Assembly: GCF_000002425.4 (NCBI RefSeq) | Contig: NC_037260.1 | Span: 16,729,095-16,793,094, forward strand | Reading direction: 5' to 3' | From: Physcomitrium patens | Lineage: Eukaryota; Streptophyta; Bryopsida; Funariales; Funariaceae | DNA length: 64,000 nucleotides | Shown here: piece after piece, positions 43,151-54,345 of the stretch | Numbering within the stretch: the first letter of the stretch is position 1 | How the letters are laid out: the number at the start of each line of letters is the position of its first letter | Translations under genes and position numbers: made by a program | Notes under the pieces: generated by a model | The model's input: only the letters and a program-made list of their open reading frames with translations | Told to the model about the DNA's origin: nothing | Database searches by the model: none

Positions 43151-44260
43151 TCCTTATTGTAGCTGAAGAAACTTATTTTCTTACACATCATATTCTTTGG
43201 CAACCATGCTTTTCATTTTTTGGTTGCATTGTTTTTTTGAACAATATTGAATAGTATATTTAGCTTCTCTACAACATAAGCATAAACCTTCTTAATGTCA
43301 TCGAGTTATTTTCTGCTCTATGAGGAATTTAAAATATATTATATTAATTTTCATTGTTTTTGGCCTTTATGAATAAGTTTGTAAAAACCTAAGAGTTGTC
43401 GTCATTATTTGAATTTTTTTTCAATCAAATTTTTATTCTTGATGTCTTTCAAATAATTAATTATAATATGCAATAGCTTAAATAATAAATTATTCTAAGG
43501 ATTTTGCCTTTGACATTATCAATAATAAAGCTTTAACATTATTCTTCAACTCATACCAAAATTGATTGATAAGGACTTTGTCATTCTAGTCTACATCTCA
43601 AGTGAGGTTTTAGAATTTAGTAGCATATATGGTAGTTGACCATGATATTTGCCATAAAGATAAGAGCTTAGTTCTTATTACTTTTTTTTATCACTTTTTC
43701 CAAATGTGGCAGTAAACACTTTTAGGAATGAATTCAAATTATAAAAAAGTTGCAAATCCTTTTCTTTTAAAGATATAAAGCAAGAAAGAGTACATCTTAA
43801 TAGAAATGCACCTATGAATCTGACTTGAATAAATCCATGAAGGTATTGGAAAGAGATGCAAGCTTAAATAAAGCTTGACTTATTACAAAAATCTTAAAAA
43901 TTTTGATTATGTTCCATCAAACTTCTCAAGCATACTAATCTTTGTCTTCATCATACTTGTAGAAGCAAAAATTTCTAGATATGGTTGTAAGGTCGATCTA
44001 CTTACTTCTTTTAATTGCACAACTTTTTGACATACATTCTAAACTTCTTCTATATGTATAGAAATAATATTTCCATGATTCACGTTAGAAATATATGAGA
44101 TTTTTATTCTTAGAATATTGACAAGTTTATTAAGATTTATAATAGTTACAAATCTATTTTTACTTTTACTGAGGGTAGCATCTATAATCTTTCTTTCTAT
44201 AAATAATTCAAATAAATTGAAAAAATTAAATTGGAGGAAGGTGATCTACAACCTCTAAAA
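43151..44260 (-). pseudogene. gag: gag of element D2, decayed
   Basis: Minus-strand fragments parallel the gag of D: a KTKISMLEKFDGT-like stretch near 43,900, the tail of the capsid near 43,560, and a zinc-knuckle remnant near 43,270. The frameshift heptamer has become agaaaat near 43,180. No open frame remains. Confidence 0.65.
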
Positions 44261-44440
44261 TCAAATGAAAACTTCTACAAAGAAGGATAAACCACCTTCT
44301 TTAAGAAAAAAATCAATGTTAAAAAATAAGATTGTTTGTTTAAAGGTAGGTAGTTCAAAACCTTCAAAATAAAATAATAGTAGTGAGATAATCCACTGAC
44401 TTCTAAAATAAAATAAAAAAAATAAGTTAACACTCTTTTC

Positions 44441-44957
44441 AAACTATCAAAGAAAGAAATCCTTAATATACTCTTATATCACTCAATAGAATTAGAAAGT
44501 CATTCAAAGATGATATGATATTAAATTAGAATGGCTATTGCTAAAGACAAGAAGACTAAAAAGTCTTGAAATAAGACTAAAGACTAGAAAGGCATTGACA
44601 AGAGTGAAGAAGGCTTCATTCTTCTTTCTATATATACTCTTAACTAAGAGCTATGTAGCGATATCTTATAAGACTTCCAAAACGTGTTGACTTTACAAGA
44701 CACATATCTTAACTTGCAAGGAGAGTTCTTTTATGTATGCCACATAATTAGCTTGTTTTGTAAGCTATCAATACATGATTAACTTCTTGACAAAGTTTCT
44801 AACCTATCAATCAACTACAAATACATACAAAGTTAAAGTTGCACTTATGAAGTCTTTAGGAAGTTACTTTAAAAAATATTATGAAATAAATCTACTTTTA
44901 TCTATTTGTATTTAATCATATAAATAAATATTAAGATAAATATGTATGATTGTGATG
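44441..44957 (-). repeat. 5' LTR of element D2
   Basis: Reverse-orientation LTR with ctatatatactc (TATA near 44,628), gacaagagtgaagaaggc (inverted-repeat remnant) and gtgatg at the outer end. Matches 37,436-38,054 apart from the TA expansion there. Confidence 0.75.
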
Positions 44958-45512
44958 TTGACTTCTTAAAATTAGCCCGTGATAGTCCCAAAATAATATC
45001 TTAAGTCACCACAATAACAAACCTCTAACTGAACAATGGCTATCAACACAATACTAAAGAACAAACTAATATATTAATTTAATTTAGATAAATTTTTTCA
45101 GATTTATTTATTTTTTAATTAAAAAATATATTTAATTCTATAATTCTTAGCCATAATGGATCTTTTTTAATGAATATATACAAATTATAAAATTTTAAAT
45201 ATCAAAAAAAAATCTCATATATATGTGTGGATAATCTATTTGTAAAATTTAGTATTTGTTAATTTATAGTAACAAAATTTCATAGTCTTACAAGTGCATA
45301 AATATATTAAATTAGATAAATAAATAATTTATATTTATTTTAGATTAATATTTATTATTTTTAATATATAATAAATTTCTTAATTATTTAAAAATATATA
45401 TATGATTTAGTTATTTTTAATTTATTAAAATTTAACAAGTTAAACATAATTAAATAGATAATTAAAAATATAAAATATTAATTTATAAATAATTATATTA
45501 AAAATCTATATA

Positions 45513-45554
<42 letters not shown>

Positions 45555-45889
45555 GTTTTATAAATAAAAAATAAAAATTTATCAACATTTATAATCATTA
45601 TTATTTAAAAATTGGATTTTTAAATCTATATTTAAAAACTAAGGATATGATTTTAAAGATCAAATAATTTATTATAAATATAAATATAATAGCCATTGAT
45701 TATTTTTTAGTAGCAAAAATATTTCTTATTATAAAACTTAATGTATATATATTATTACATAAAGATAATTAAAAAACAAAAATATTATCTATATAATTTT
45801 TATATCATAGCAATGAAAAAAATATTTATATTTGATAATCAAGTTTAAATAGAAATAATATATGAATATCTTTATATAATGGTTTGTGA
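44958..45889. other. AT-rich DNA between D2 and D3, nothing recognised
   Basis: Extremely AT-rich with a (TA)n stretch at about 45,510-45,552. No ORF, RNA gene or repeat partner that I can see. Confidence 0.5.
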
Positions 45890-46375
45890 AGAGAATAAAT
45901 TAAAAGAATTTAATTAAACAAGTGAGATGATTTCAAAGAAAGATGATATAAATAAATGAAAAAGTTTATGTATTCAAGAAAAAAATAAAATGGCTAAAGA
46001 TAAAAAAATCTACAAGCTCTTAAAATTAGATTAGAAGAAAAAAAAGAATTAATAAAAGTAAGAAAGGCCTCAATCTTACATCTATATATATTATCTAATT
46101 AAAAAATTACATAGCAACATTCTACAAGTCATCTAACATGTATCCATTGTAAAATACATGTCTAACTTGGAAGATAATTTTCTAGTATTTGCACCACATT
46201 ACCAACTTATTGGGCAGGTTTTCAGCCTACGAATCACCTACAAATATTTGGAAAGTCAAATCTATATCTAAGAAATTTTTACGAAGTGTCTTCATAAGAT
46301 ATTATCAAATTTAGCTACTTTTATTTAATTCTTCTTGTCCAAGTAAATAATAGTATTAATATATATGTCTATAAT
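45890..46375 (-). repeat. 3' LTR of element D3
   Basis: Shares with the LTR at 51,040-51,600 the words ggctaaagataaa, gtaagaaaggcct (there gtaaaaaggcctt), acatagcaacattctacaag and tttatctactaatcatcta-like parts. Left border approximate. Confidence 0.6.
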
Positions 46376-46389
46376 ATTATTCTTTCTTT

Positions 46390-46760
46390 TATAAATGAAT
46401 TCCACTAAAAACAATGATTACAAATTGAAGAAATGTAAGATGCAATAAATCATATTTGCCACATATTCTAATCTTTAGTTTTGTCAAAAGTAGTTAATAG
46501 ATCCTCTCAATTATCAATTAAATTCTATACCAAGATAAAAATGACACCTTATTATTTGATCATTTCTAAGAAATTCATAAATATTTTTAAATAAAATATT
46601 TAAAATACCATTAAGAATGATTCTTATGTCTAATAATTTTACCAAACACTGAGAGTCTCTTCTAAAGTTTTATTATTAAAAAAATTATATCTCTATCTAT
46701 TTAAAAAATATCATATTTTTCTTGAGAATCTTCATTAAATATATATTTTTTTATAAAAAA
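46390..46760 (-). pseudogene. Third ORF remnant of element D3
   Basis: Aligns with 38,060-38,530 of D2 in the same place after the LTR: paired words include aagatgcaat(a/g)aat, ttgccacatattctaatctt, taccaagat/caaggcaaaaa and ccttattatttg. Not translatable. Confidence 0.55.
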
Positions 46761-48912
46761 AATTCTTTTACTCTTCATCTTGATTTTGATAGATGTTGTC
46801 AATAAAAAAAACATCAATCTTATTTTTTTCATTTTCAAGATTCATAGATGGCTCCCATGTGCATTCATTAATATCATGTTTGTGCCAATATAGAAGATAT
46901 TATAATATTTTTTGATGTTGCCTTAAACATAAGATTTCTTCTATTTCAAATTTTTGGTTGTTATCTATTTCTATAGGAGGAGGTAGAATCTATCTTCTTT
47001 TTAGCATATTCACTATCTTGTATAATTTAAGAAGAGACCTATAGAATAAAAAATAAAAATTTATAGATATTAGTAGATATAATCAACATGCAATTAAATT
47101 AATATGTTCACAAATAAGAAATGATCTAAGTCTATAATAATCTAATGTATTACAAAGATAAATATTCTTGATATTACAATAAAATAATCATACTTTGTTG
47201 TCAATATGAAATTGAAACTATTCTTTGTAAAAGATATGTAAGTTGATTTTTTGTTGTTTTTGACCTTTTTTAATTATATCTTTATTTATTGCATATATAT
47301 TTGATAAATGATATGTTAAATCTTTTTCCATAAAATTATTAATATTTGAAAAGTTAAAAGCATCAAATTATGGATATTAATCATAATTGTCATAAAAAAG
47401 TAATTATTAATTAGAAGAATGTACTTTGTTATTATAGGCAAACTTAGCCAATGGAAAAAAGAGTTGTATAATTATCTTGATGGTAATTGATGGTATATCT
47501 TAAATAATATTTTAATACTAAATTCACCTATTTTATTTGTCTATTAATTTGAGGATAAAGAGCCAAAGATAATTTTATATCTATCTTTAATATCTTAAAA
47601 AAGGTTATCAAAAAAACCTAGATATAAATTGGATCTTTTTATATAATATCTTTTGATAGTCCATAATAGCAAAAAATATAATTTTTATTTTTATTTAAGA
47701 TAAGATTAAAATATTAATAATAAAATATATATAAATAATTAAAAAAATTATTTTAATATAAATAATAGCTGAAGAAGTCTATAAGATTGATGGCAAGGAG
47801 TTTTTAATTTTGAATAAATATCACATAAAAGTACAAAGTCTTTAATTTTCTTCAATATATAGAGCCACTAAACATCTTTTGAAATTAATTCTAATATCTT
47901 GTTATATCCAAAATGTCCTATAGTTGGAAAATCGTGTTGAGCTTAAAGAGTACATAATTATGCTACAACTTTTAGAACATATAAGTATCTTATAAAATAG
48001 AAAAGATTGTTCTTAAATTCAAACTTAAAAGTATCATGAAATTTAGAAAAAATATTATTAATGACATAAGGAAAAGAATCTAAGAATTTACTTGATTAAA
48101 TTTGATTAAATAATATTAAATTAATAGTCAAAGTTGATTCCATTGCTTTAAATTAAAATTTCTCTAGCTTAAAAAGATGTGTCTATTGTTGATAAAAAGC
48201 TGCATTTATTTCTTGTAATACAAGATAACAACATCTTAAAAGTATATTTAACAAATCTTGTTATTTTCTTGATTAATAATTGATATTAAATACAAATCTT
48301 GATAGAGACATGTTTCAATGGACTTGAAAATAATTCAAAACATCTATTGACATAAAATACTTAAGGTTTATATAATTTATATAAATAGTCACTAAACTAA
48401 AAGTACCCTCTAAATAAATAGTGTTATTTTTAAAATAAATATTTAATTATAAAAAGCTCTTTATTACAGATTTTTTAATTGATCTTGGCTATTAATAATA
48501 TTTTTGAATAAAAAGCTATATCATGAAATTTTTTGTTTATTCTTATTTTTATCAATACTTGCTGAAGCCAAAGTCCAATGCATTTTTTTCACAAAAAATG
48601 CATTAAAAAAATTAATACAGCATAAGATTGTAATTGTATTTAAAAATTTTAAAATTGACTTTAGAGCTTTAAATCTTCCATTAACTTCTTTTTATTATTT
48701 AATTTTGTCTTTAAAAGTTAAACATATAAGTAGAGCTACAACTTAAGAATGATTTTTGATAAAATCCTGATAGTAATTCAAAAAATACAAAAATATTTGA
48801 CATCTCTTATTTTTCTTAGAAACTTTTAATCTATAATAATCTGAACTTTCTTAGGATCTATTATAAAGCCATCATATGAAATGATGTATTCTCAAAAATC
48901 AACTTAGATTAT

Positions 48913-48948
<36 letters not shown>

Positions 48949-50861
48949 TATCTTGAATTTCTAAATTTTTGTAATACACAACAATTATAAAGTTTATACT
49001 TTTTATATTTTTAGATTAAAATAAAATATCTTCTAGATAAGAAACAACAAAATCATCTAAATTTTTTCAAAAAAATAAGATTCATTAATTACTAATCTTA
49101 TTGAGTCATGAACAATCCACCTTCATTTGTAATGATCCATCTTTTTTCTTTATAAACAAGATAGATGTTGTTGCTAAATTTTTTTAATGAAGTATAAAGT
49201 TTTTGGCCAAGTTTTTATTAATATATTCTTATAGTGAAACTAATTCATTTTGTAATAAGTTATAGATTGATATAAATTTCATTAGAGCTCTTTATAGTGA
49301 TTTAGAATGCAACTTAAAATCTTTTCACCATTAGAAATGGATGTAACATAAATAACAAATGATAAATTTTTTGTAGCATGTATAAAAGCTCTAACAACTA
49401 CAAATGAAGATTTAGTAGTATTAGACTTATGAATTTTCACTTTTTTAGAAATAATCTTAATTATGATATAAAAAAAGTCAAGATTATAAGTAATTCAATC
49501 TATCTATAGATTATAATTTTATAGCCATAATAAATCTAAAATAATTAGATTAAAAAAAGATTTAATAAGATTAAATATTACTAAGCTATTATGAACATTT
49601 ATTGCTACAATTACAAGGATAGTTTTATAGGTAATATCTCTAAAAGTTAGAAGATAATGATCAATGACTTTTATATTCAAGAGCTTAGTATTTTTTATCA
49701 AAAATATACTATGTCTTATAACAAATTCTTCATCTAAAAAATAAATTGAAGCTTTTAAATTAAATGAGGTAGAAGCTTTGTGATTTTTAGGTTATAAATA
49801 ATATTTATTGTAAAAAAGATAATAATTGAATATTATACTTATTATCTCCGTAGTATAAGAATAGTCTTTCTTAACAATATCAAATCTATCAATCCTAAGT
49901 AAGAGGTTTAAAACCTATTATATCAATTTGTATGTCTTATATTTCTAAATGCATATGTTAAGAAAATATTAGTGTTTCCATTAAATTGTAAAACTATTGA
50001 AGCATGTTTATGTTGTTGTTATATCAAAATTCAAACAATCAAATGTCATATTTTATAGTAAAATCAATTGCTTAACTTAATATTTGAAGATGAAATAAGT
50101 TCACTATTAATATTTAAATCTTATATTGTAATCTATAGAAAAATTAGTTACTAAGTGCAATATTATACAACTTAATATTAATTACAAATTATTAGAATTA
50201 TGAAGCATATAGTGATGTTAAATAATTATCTTAATACAAAATACAAATATTCTTAGTTAAAACACAAATTACATTATGTTATCTTTACATTGATTAAATG
50301 GTTTTTAAAATAAAGTTTAAATTATTAAATATTAAATTATATTATTTATAAATAGATAAAAAATTATAATAAATCTAAATTTAAAATTAATGTTTTATTA
50401 CACTTGTCATGTGAACTTAGAATTGAATAAATTTGAGATTGAAGCTCAATCACTAATTATATTTAATTAATAAATCCTTAAAACTTTGATCTTACACTAT
50501 CAAACTTCTTAAGCTAGATAATTCTTTTTTCTTTAATACTTTAACAATATTCTACCATAGAAAGAGTAATAAAATTTACTATAGATATTGAAGCAACTTT
50601 AATCATCTCTATAGCTTTATTTTTAATTAATCTTATTCTTTATTGTAGTGGTGAATTGTGTTGATGTATATCAAGTACTTATTCCCTTATTTGTTCTTCT
50701 ATTTTTATTGTTATATCTTTCATTTTAATAAGCTTTGTTATAATAATACAATAAGATAGAAGATTGCTAATATCACTTAAAACAAATTGAAAAAAAATGA
50801 TTGTTTATATCATTTAAGATAAGTTGAAGAAATGACTCAAAGATAAAAAATATATATATAG

Positions 50862-50892
<31 letters not shown>

Positions 50893-51039
50893 CATACTAA
50901 AACTAATATCAATTTAAAAGTAGATAATCCATAATTTTTGATATACTTATATTTAACAATAAAAAATATAATATATTTTTAATCAATTAAAGAATTTTTT
51001 TTGATATTGAAAGTATATTTTTATTAATTCATTAAGAAC

Positions 51040-51600
51040 AAAAACTAAAAGAATGTAATTAAATAAATAAAATTTATCTCATTAAAAGATAATATAAAAA
51101 AAATAAAAAATATATATATTTTCAAGAAAAAAACTATATTGGCTATTGCCAAAGATAAAGAAGGTACAAACTATTAAAACTAGATTAAAAGCAAAAAAAT
51201 AATTGATAAGAGTAAAAAGGCCTTACTCTTACTTCCATATATATCATCTAACTAAAAGCTATGTAGCAACATTCTATAGGTCATCCAATGCATATCCAAC
51301 TTGAAAGATTCATGTTTAACTTACATAACAAGTTTCTAACATTTGTTCCATAGGACCAGCTTTATGATAAGTGGCTAGTATATACAACATGTCGCTAACT
51401 TAAAAAACAAGTAGTCAATATGTGCAACATGTGCGTATTTGTTGGTCAAATTTTTTTTTATCTACTAATCATCTATAAATACTTAGAAAGTCAAATTCAT
51501 ATTTATGAAGCCTTTTTATAAGCTATTATCAAATTTACTTACTTCTATCTAACTCTTCTTATTTAAATAAATACTAGTATTAATATAAATGTTGGTGACA
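51040..51600 (-). repeat. 5' LTR of element D3
   Basis: Ends gttggtgaca at 51,600, which on the minus strand is a TGTCACC start. TATA-like catatatat near 51,240 and aagagtaaaaaggccttactctt (inverted-repeat remnant) lie at the usual place. Confidence 0.65.
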
Positions 51601-51778
51601 TGCTTTGGCAAGAAATTTAATGTCCCTTAGCTACAATTTATGAGAGTATAGATATAAATCTTTATCAAATTTTGAAGTATGTGCATTACAAAAGGATGAA
51701 AACCAAAGTTTTTCTAGAAGGCTGACATGTCATAGCAGCGGACTTTTGGATAAACGTAATGTCAAAGTGGATACTTAC
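51601..51778. other. Short spacer; possible intron of the VWA gene
   Basis: Between D3 and the VWA exon. If the gene continued, the next exon should lie here or beyond, but none is visible, so D3 may have cut the gene. Confidence 0.3.
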
Positions 51779-51966
51779 GAGAGAGAGGACGACACTTGCC
51801 CCAGAAATATTGAAAGTGATCGCATACGCTACAGTGTCCAGAAGCTCGACCACAAGAGCCACGAACACGCTCAATTTGCTTGTGCCTTCGGTGACCAACA
51901 GGTCGCCAGGAAGACTATCACCCATAGAATCCCCAACGTCAAGAAGCACAATCACATCCTTCTTCA
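51779..51966 (-). pseudogene. Exon of a von Willebrand factor A domain protein (probable gene remnant)
   Basis: 188 bp bounded on the minus strand by an acceptor (ctgcag) and a strong donor (GTAAGTAT). It reads KKDVIVLLDVGDSMGDSLPG, then KLSVFVALVVELLDTV and AITFNISGASVVLSL. The first words are the start of a VWA fold: a hydrophobic strand with DxxDS in place of the metal-binding DxSxS, followed by a helix ending LLDT and the strand ITFN. Together with the exon at 52,640-52,930 it fits a VWA_N-plus-VWA protein of the calcium-channel alpha2/delta or CACHD1 type. The MIDAS motif is altered (DVGDS). No further exons can be found on the left, where D3 begins, so the gene is probably cut. Confidence 0.45.
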
Positions 51967-52396
51967 CTGCAGTCACTTCTCTGAACGTGTATCATGTAAT
52001 CAAGGTTTTCCATCCAAAATACATAAACTACGAGTTAGTCTGTAACGCAATAACTTCGTTCAAAAACAATCGCTACTCCAAGAATTTTACTTACAAAACA
52101 TTCGCTAACTTCTTGCTAAATAACTTGCAAATATACTTTTCGATCATCAGAATGTCAGGAGCGAATGAAACATTCAAATAATCATTGCATCACACTGCAG
52201 CTCTTCTGCATTATTGTCTTTTCTTAACGGCGGAGAAACATCTACGCTACTAACCATGGACGCTTTCGTGGTTCAAAATTGCATTTTTCCGGGGTATATC
52301 CTGCAGCACGAGATACCTTTCAGAAAGATTTGGAAGAAAAAACTAGTTTTTCTTGATCATGGGATTCAGTTCAGGACATTTCTAAACATTACAAAG

Positions 52397-52420
52397 AAAA
52401 AAAAAAAAAAAAAAAAAAAA
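52397..52420. repeat. Poly(A) run of 24
   Basis: Uninterrupted A tract in the putative intron between the two VWA exons (poly-T in the gene's direction). Confidence 0.9.
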
Positions 52421-52639
52421 TTCGTACACCGGGATGTGAAGACATACTGGACCCAGAAAAGATCGCTGGACGCTTTCCACAGAAGCGAAGTAAGCCCAAG
52501 ATGTTAGATTCAGTCCATTGTTAGTCGATGTTACATTCAATCGCCACGGATGAATTCAAGTGTAATCAAGGTTTTCGGAACCTCCCATAATAAGCAGTCA
52601 GCTTCAATGAATTTTCGGAGAGATAGAAATGAATGATCA

Positions 52640-52930
52640 TTCATGGGAGCAAATTAGTCTTGTTGGGTGTTCTTGACTGGAGTCATACCTGACGAAGCTC
52701 TTCGCAAAAGAAACGCGAATGGTCACCCCAATTGACACCCCAGATTGCCATCCCCACTGCAACAGTTTGTGGTATTGGCAACGCTTACGCATTTTGTAGT
52801 CCTTTTCATCGCTTGATAATCTACGCCCACGGTGGCTACACAATCGACGAATAATGGAACTACCATGGATGAACTTACAAGGCGGATACATCCACACACA
52901 TGCGCCTTCTTCGGTGGATGTAAGTTCTTC
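52640..52930 (-). pseudogene. Probable VWA_N exon of the same gene
   Basis: Minus-strand frame of about 95 codons. It contains WMYPPCKFIHGSSIIRRL, RGRRLSSDEKDYKMRKR, then WGWQSGVSIGVTIRV and FVRYDSSQEHPTR. The last two resemble the 'QYFG...GV.RVYP...YDPR.RPWY' stretch that precedes the VWA domain in alpha2/delta-like proteins. RPWY itself is not seen. The frame ends in a stop at 52,637. A second overlapping frame (52,723-53,133) is GC-driven. The order and strand relative to the VWA exon are right, which is the main support. Confidence 0.35.
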
Positions 52931-53124
52931 GCTCGGCCCTGACACCTCTTCGCGCGAGCTCTCTTGCTCTTTCGCACTCTCGGTGTGTCCCTTCTGATCG
53001 AACTGCGACCTAGCCCATCACTTGAAAGCGATCGACATTTGCCGGAACAGGTTCCAGTGCAACTCTGGAATTGTCGGCGTGCTTCACGCTGCGCTTCCGC
53101 TCGGAGCCCAATTGACGCTCGTGT

Positions 53125-53365
53125 TTTTTCCACTCGCGATCGTCTTCGGCCTGTGACTGAGTGGACCGTCCTGTTGGTCTAGGGTTTCGAGTGTGAAGTG
53201 GCGAGTTCGCGAGTTCCCCGTTTCAGTTCTAGCTACTGGGTGTGTTTTGTTGGTTTCATCATTTGTCCTTGCGGTCGGAGCTCTCGCTTCTTGCCCTGGT
53301 GTGTGTGGGCATGTGTGTGCGTTTTTGTCGATCTCTTCGTGGGTTATTGCAGGCTTTTGCTTTAG
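53125..53365 (+). repeat. GC-rich duplicated segment with telo-box, copy 1
   Basis: About 240 bp repeated at 54,105-54,345 with some 85-90% identity by eye (shared ggcctgtgactgaatgg-like, gtcctgttggtctagggttt, ccccgtttcagttctagct, ttcgtgggttattg). Includes ctagggttt, a telo-box found in 5' regions of many plant housekeeping genes. May be the promoter and 5' untranslated part of a gene. The open frames in it (53,193-53,444) lack an ATG. Confidence 0.6.
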
Positions 53366-53444
53366 TGGATTGATAGCGTTTACCTCAAGAGGAGATTCTA
53401 ACGTGCAACAGATTCCTCTGAAATATGGTAAGATGAACAGTTAA

Positions 53445-54104
53445 TTGATGGATGTGACTTTGGTAATACAATCCGCAGCCAATTTTATCTTATCCAAATC
53501 GGTGGACTCCAGGAGCTTTAAGGTTATATAAATGTTTTCTCGTTTGTGTGTAGATTGGACGAATTTTCACGTTTCTCATTTACGATTGTAAAGGTGGCTG
53601 ATTATTGAGTGTACAAATGTCTTTATTGATGTAAACAACAATAACAATCGTAACATCAGTCGTGTCCTTCATGATATTCAAGGTGCGTCGTTCTGTTTGC
53701 AAGGAATTATTCATAGACGAGGAAGGCATGGAAGAAATGGAAATTAAAATTCTCAGACATATCTAAGGCCCTTCCTTATCAAGAAAAGACTTCACATTCT
53801 AAAGGTAGTTGGATCGTTAGTTGCAACAGTTGGAAGAGTATTCTCAATCAGGAATATAGACGTTTATTTTAATGTTCATTCTAGTCTTCTTAGCACTGAG
53901 ATAGGTCAGATTGGTGAACGTGAGCACGAATGCGACGTCTACACTAAGATTTGAGTTTGTATTTTGGAAACCATGACCATTCATATGTTAATCGAAGTTT
54001 TGAAAAAAACAATGACTCCTTTATTTTTCAGTCTGGGTCGTGCTCTCTGTTCTTAACACCTCACTTAGTGATCGACGTAGCTGTAAAGCAGTGATGCTGA
54101 AATT
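53445..54104. other. Spacer between the duplicated segments, nothing recognised
   Basis: Mixed-composition DNA of about 660 bp with no ORF, RNA gene or copy elsewhere in the window. Confidence 0.4.
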
Positions 54105-54345
54105 TTTTTCCACTCGCGGTCGTCTTTGGCCTGTGACTGAATGGTTCGTCCTGTTGGTCTAGGGTTTTGAGTATGAAGTGGCGAGTTCGCAATTTCCCCG
54201 TTTCAGTTCTAGCTCTGGGTGTGTTTTGTCGGTTTCATCATTTGTCCTTGCGTTCGGAGCTCTCGCTTCTTGCTCTGGTGTGTGTGGGCATGTGTGTGTT
54301 TCTGTCGACCTCTTCGTGGGTTATTGTAAGCTTTTGCTCTCGTTT
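54105..54345 (+). repeat. GC-rich duplicated segment with telo-box, copy 2
   Basis: Second copy, 980 bp downstream in the same orientation. Similarity starts at the T-run before cactcgcg and ends at gcttttgct. The flanks differ from copy 1. The plus-strand open frame 54,167-54,496 begins in it (GTATGAAGTGG) but has no recognisable domain. Confidence 0.6.

Larger units (their letters stand above)
37436..44957 (-). mobile_element. Element D2: old chromovirus of the D family, minus strand
   Basis: LTRs at 37,436-38,054 and 44,441-44,957 in reverse orientation, with third ORF, pol and gag remnants between them in the expected order. Interrupted by repeat E copy 3 within pol. Target duplication not recognisable after decay. 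Confidence 0.75.
45890..51600 (-). mobile_element. Element D3: oldest chromovirus copy, minus strand
   Basis: LTRs at about 45,890-46,375 and 51,040-51,600 (outer end gttggtgaca). The order between them on the minus strand is gag (about 50,760-49,870), protease (49,790-49,519, with residues parallel to VHVKVIDG), RT (about 49,250-48,830), RNase H and integrase (about 48,600-47,480, with gaps), chromodomain (about 46,980-46,790) and third ORF remnant (46,750-46,390). So many A and T substitutions have built up that only short words align. Several deletions shorten pol. Confidence 0.65.
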
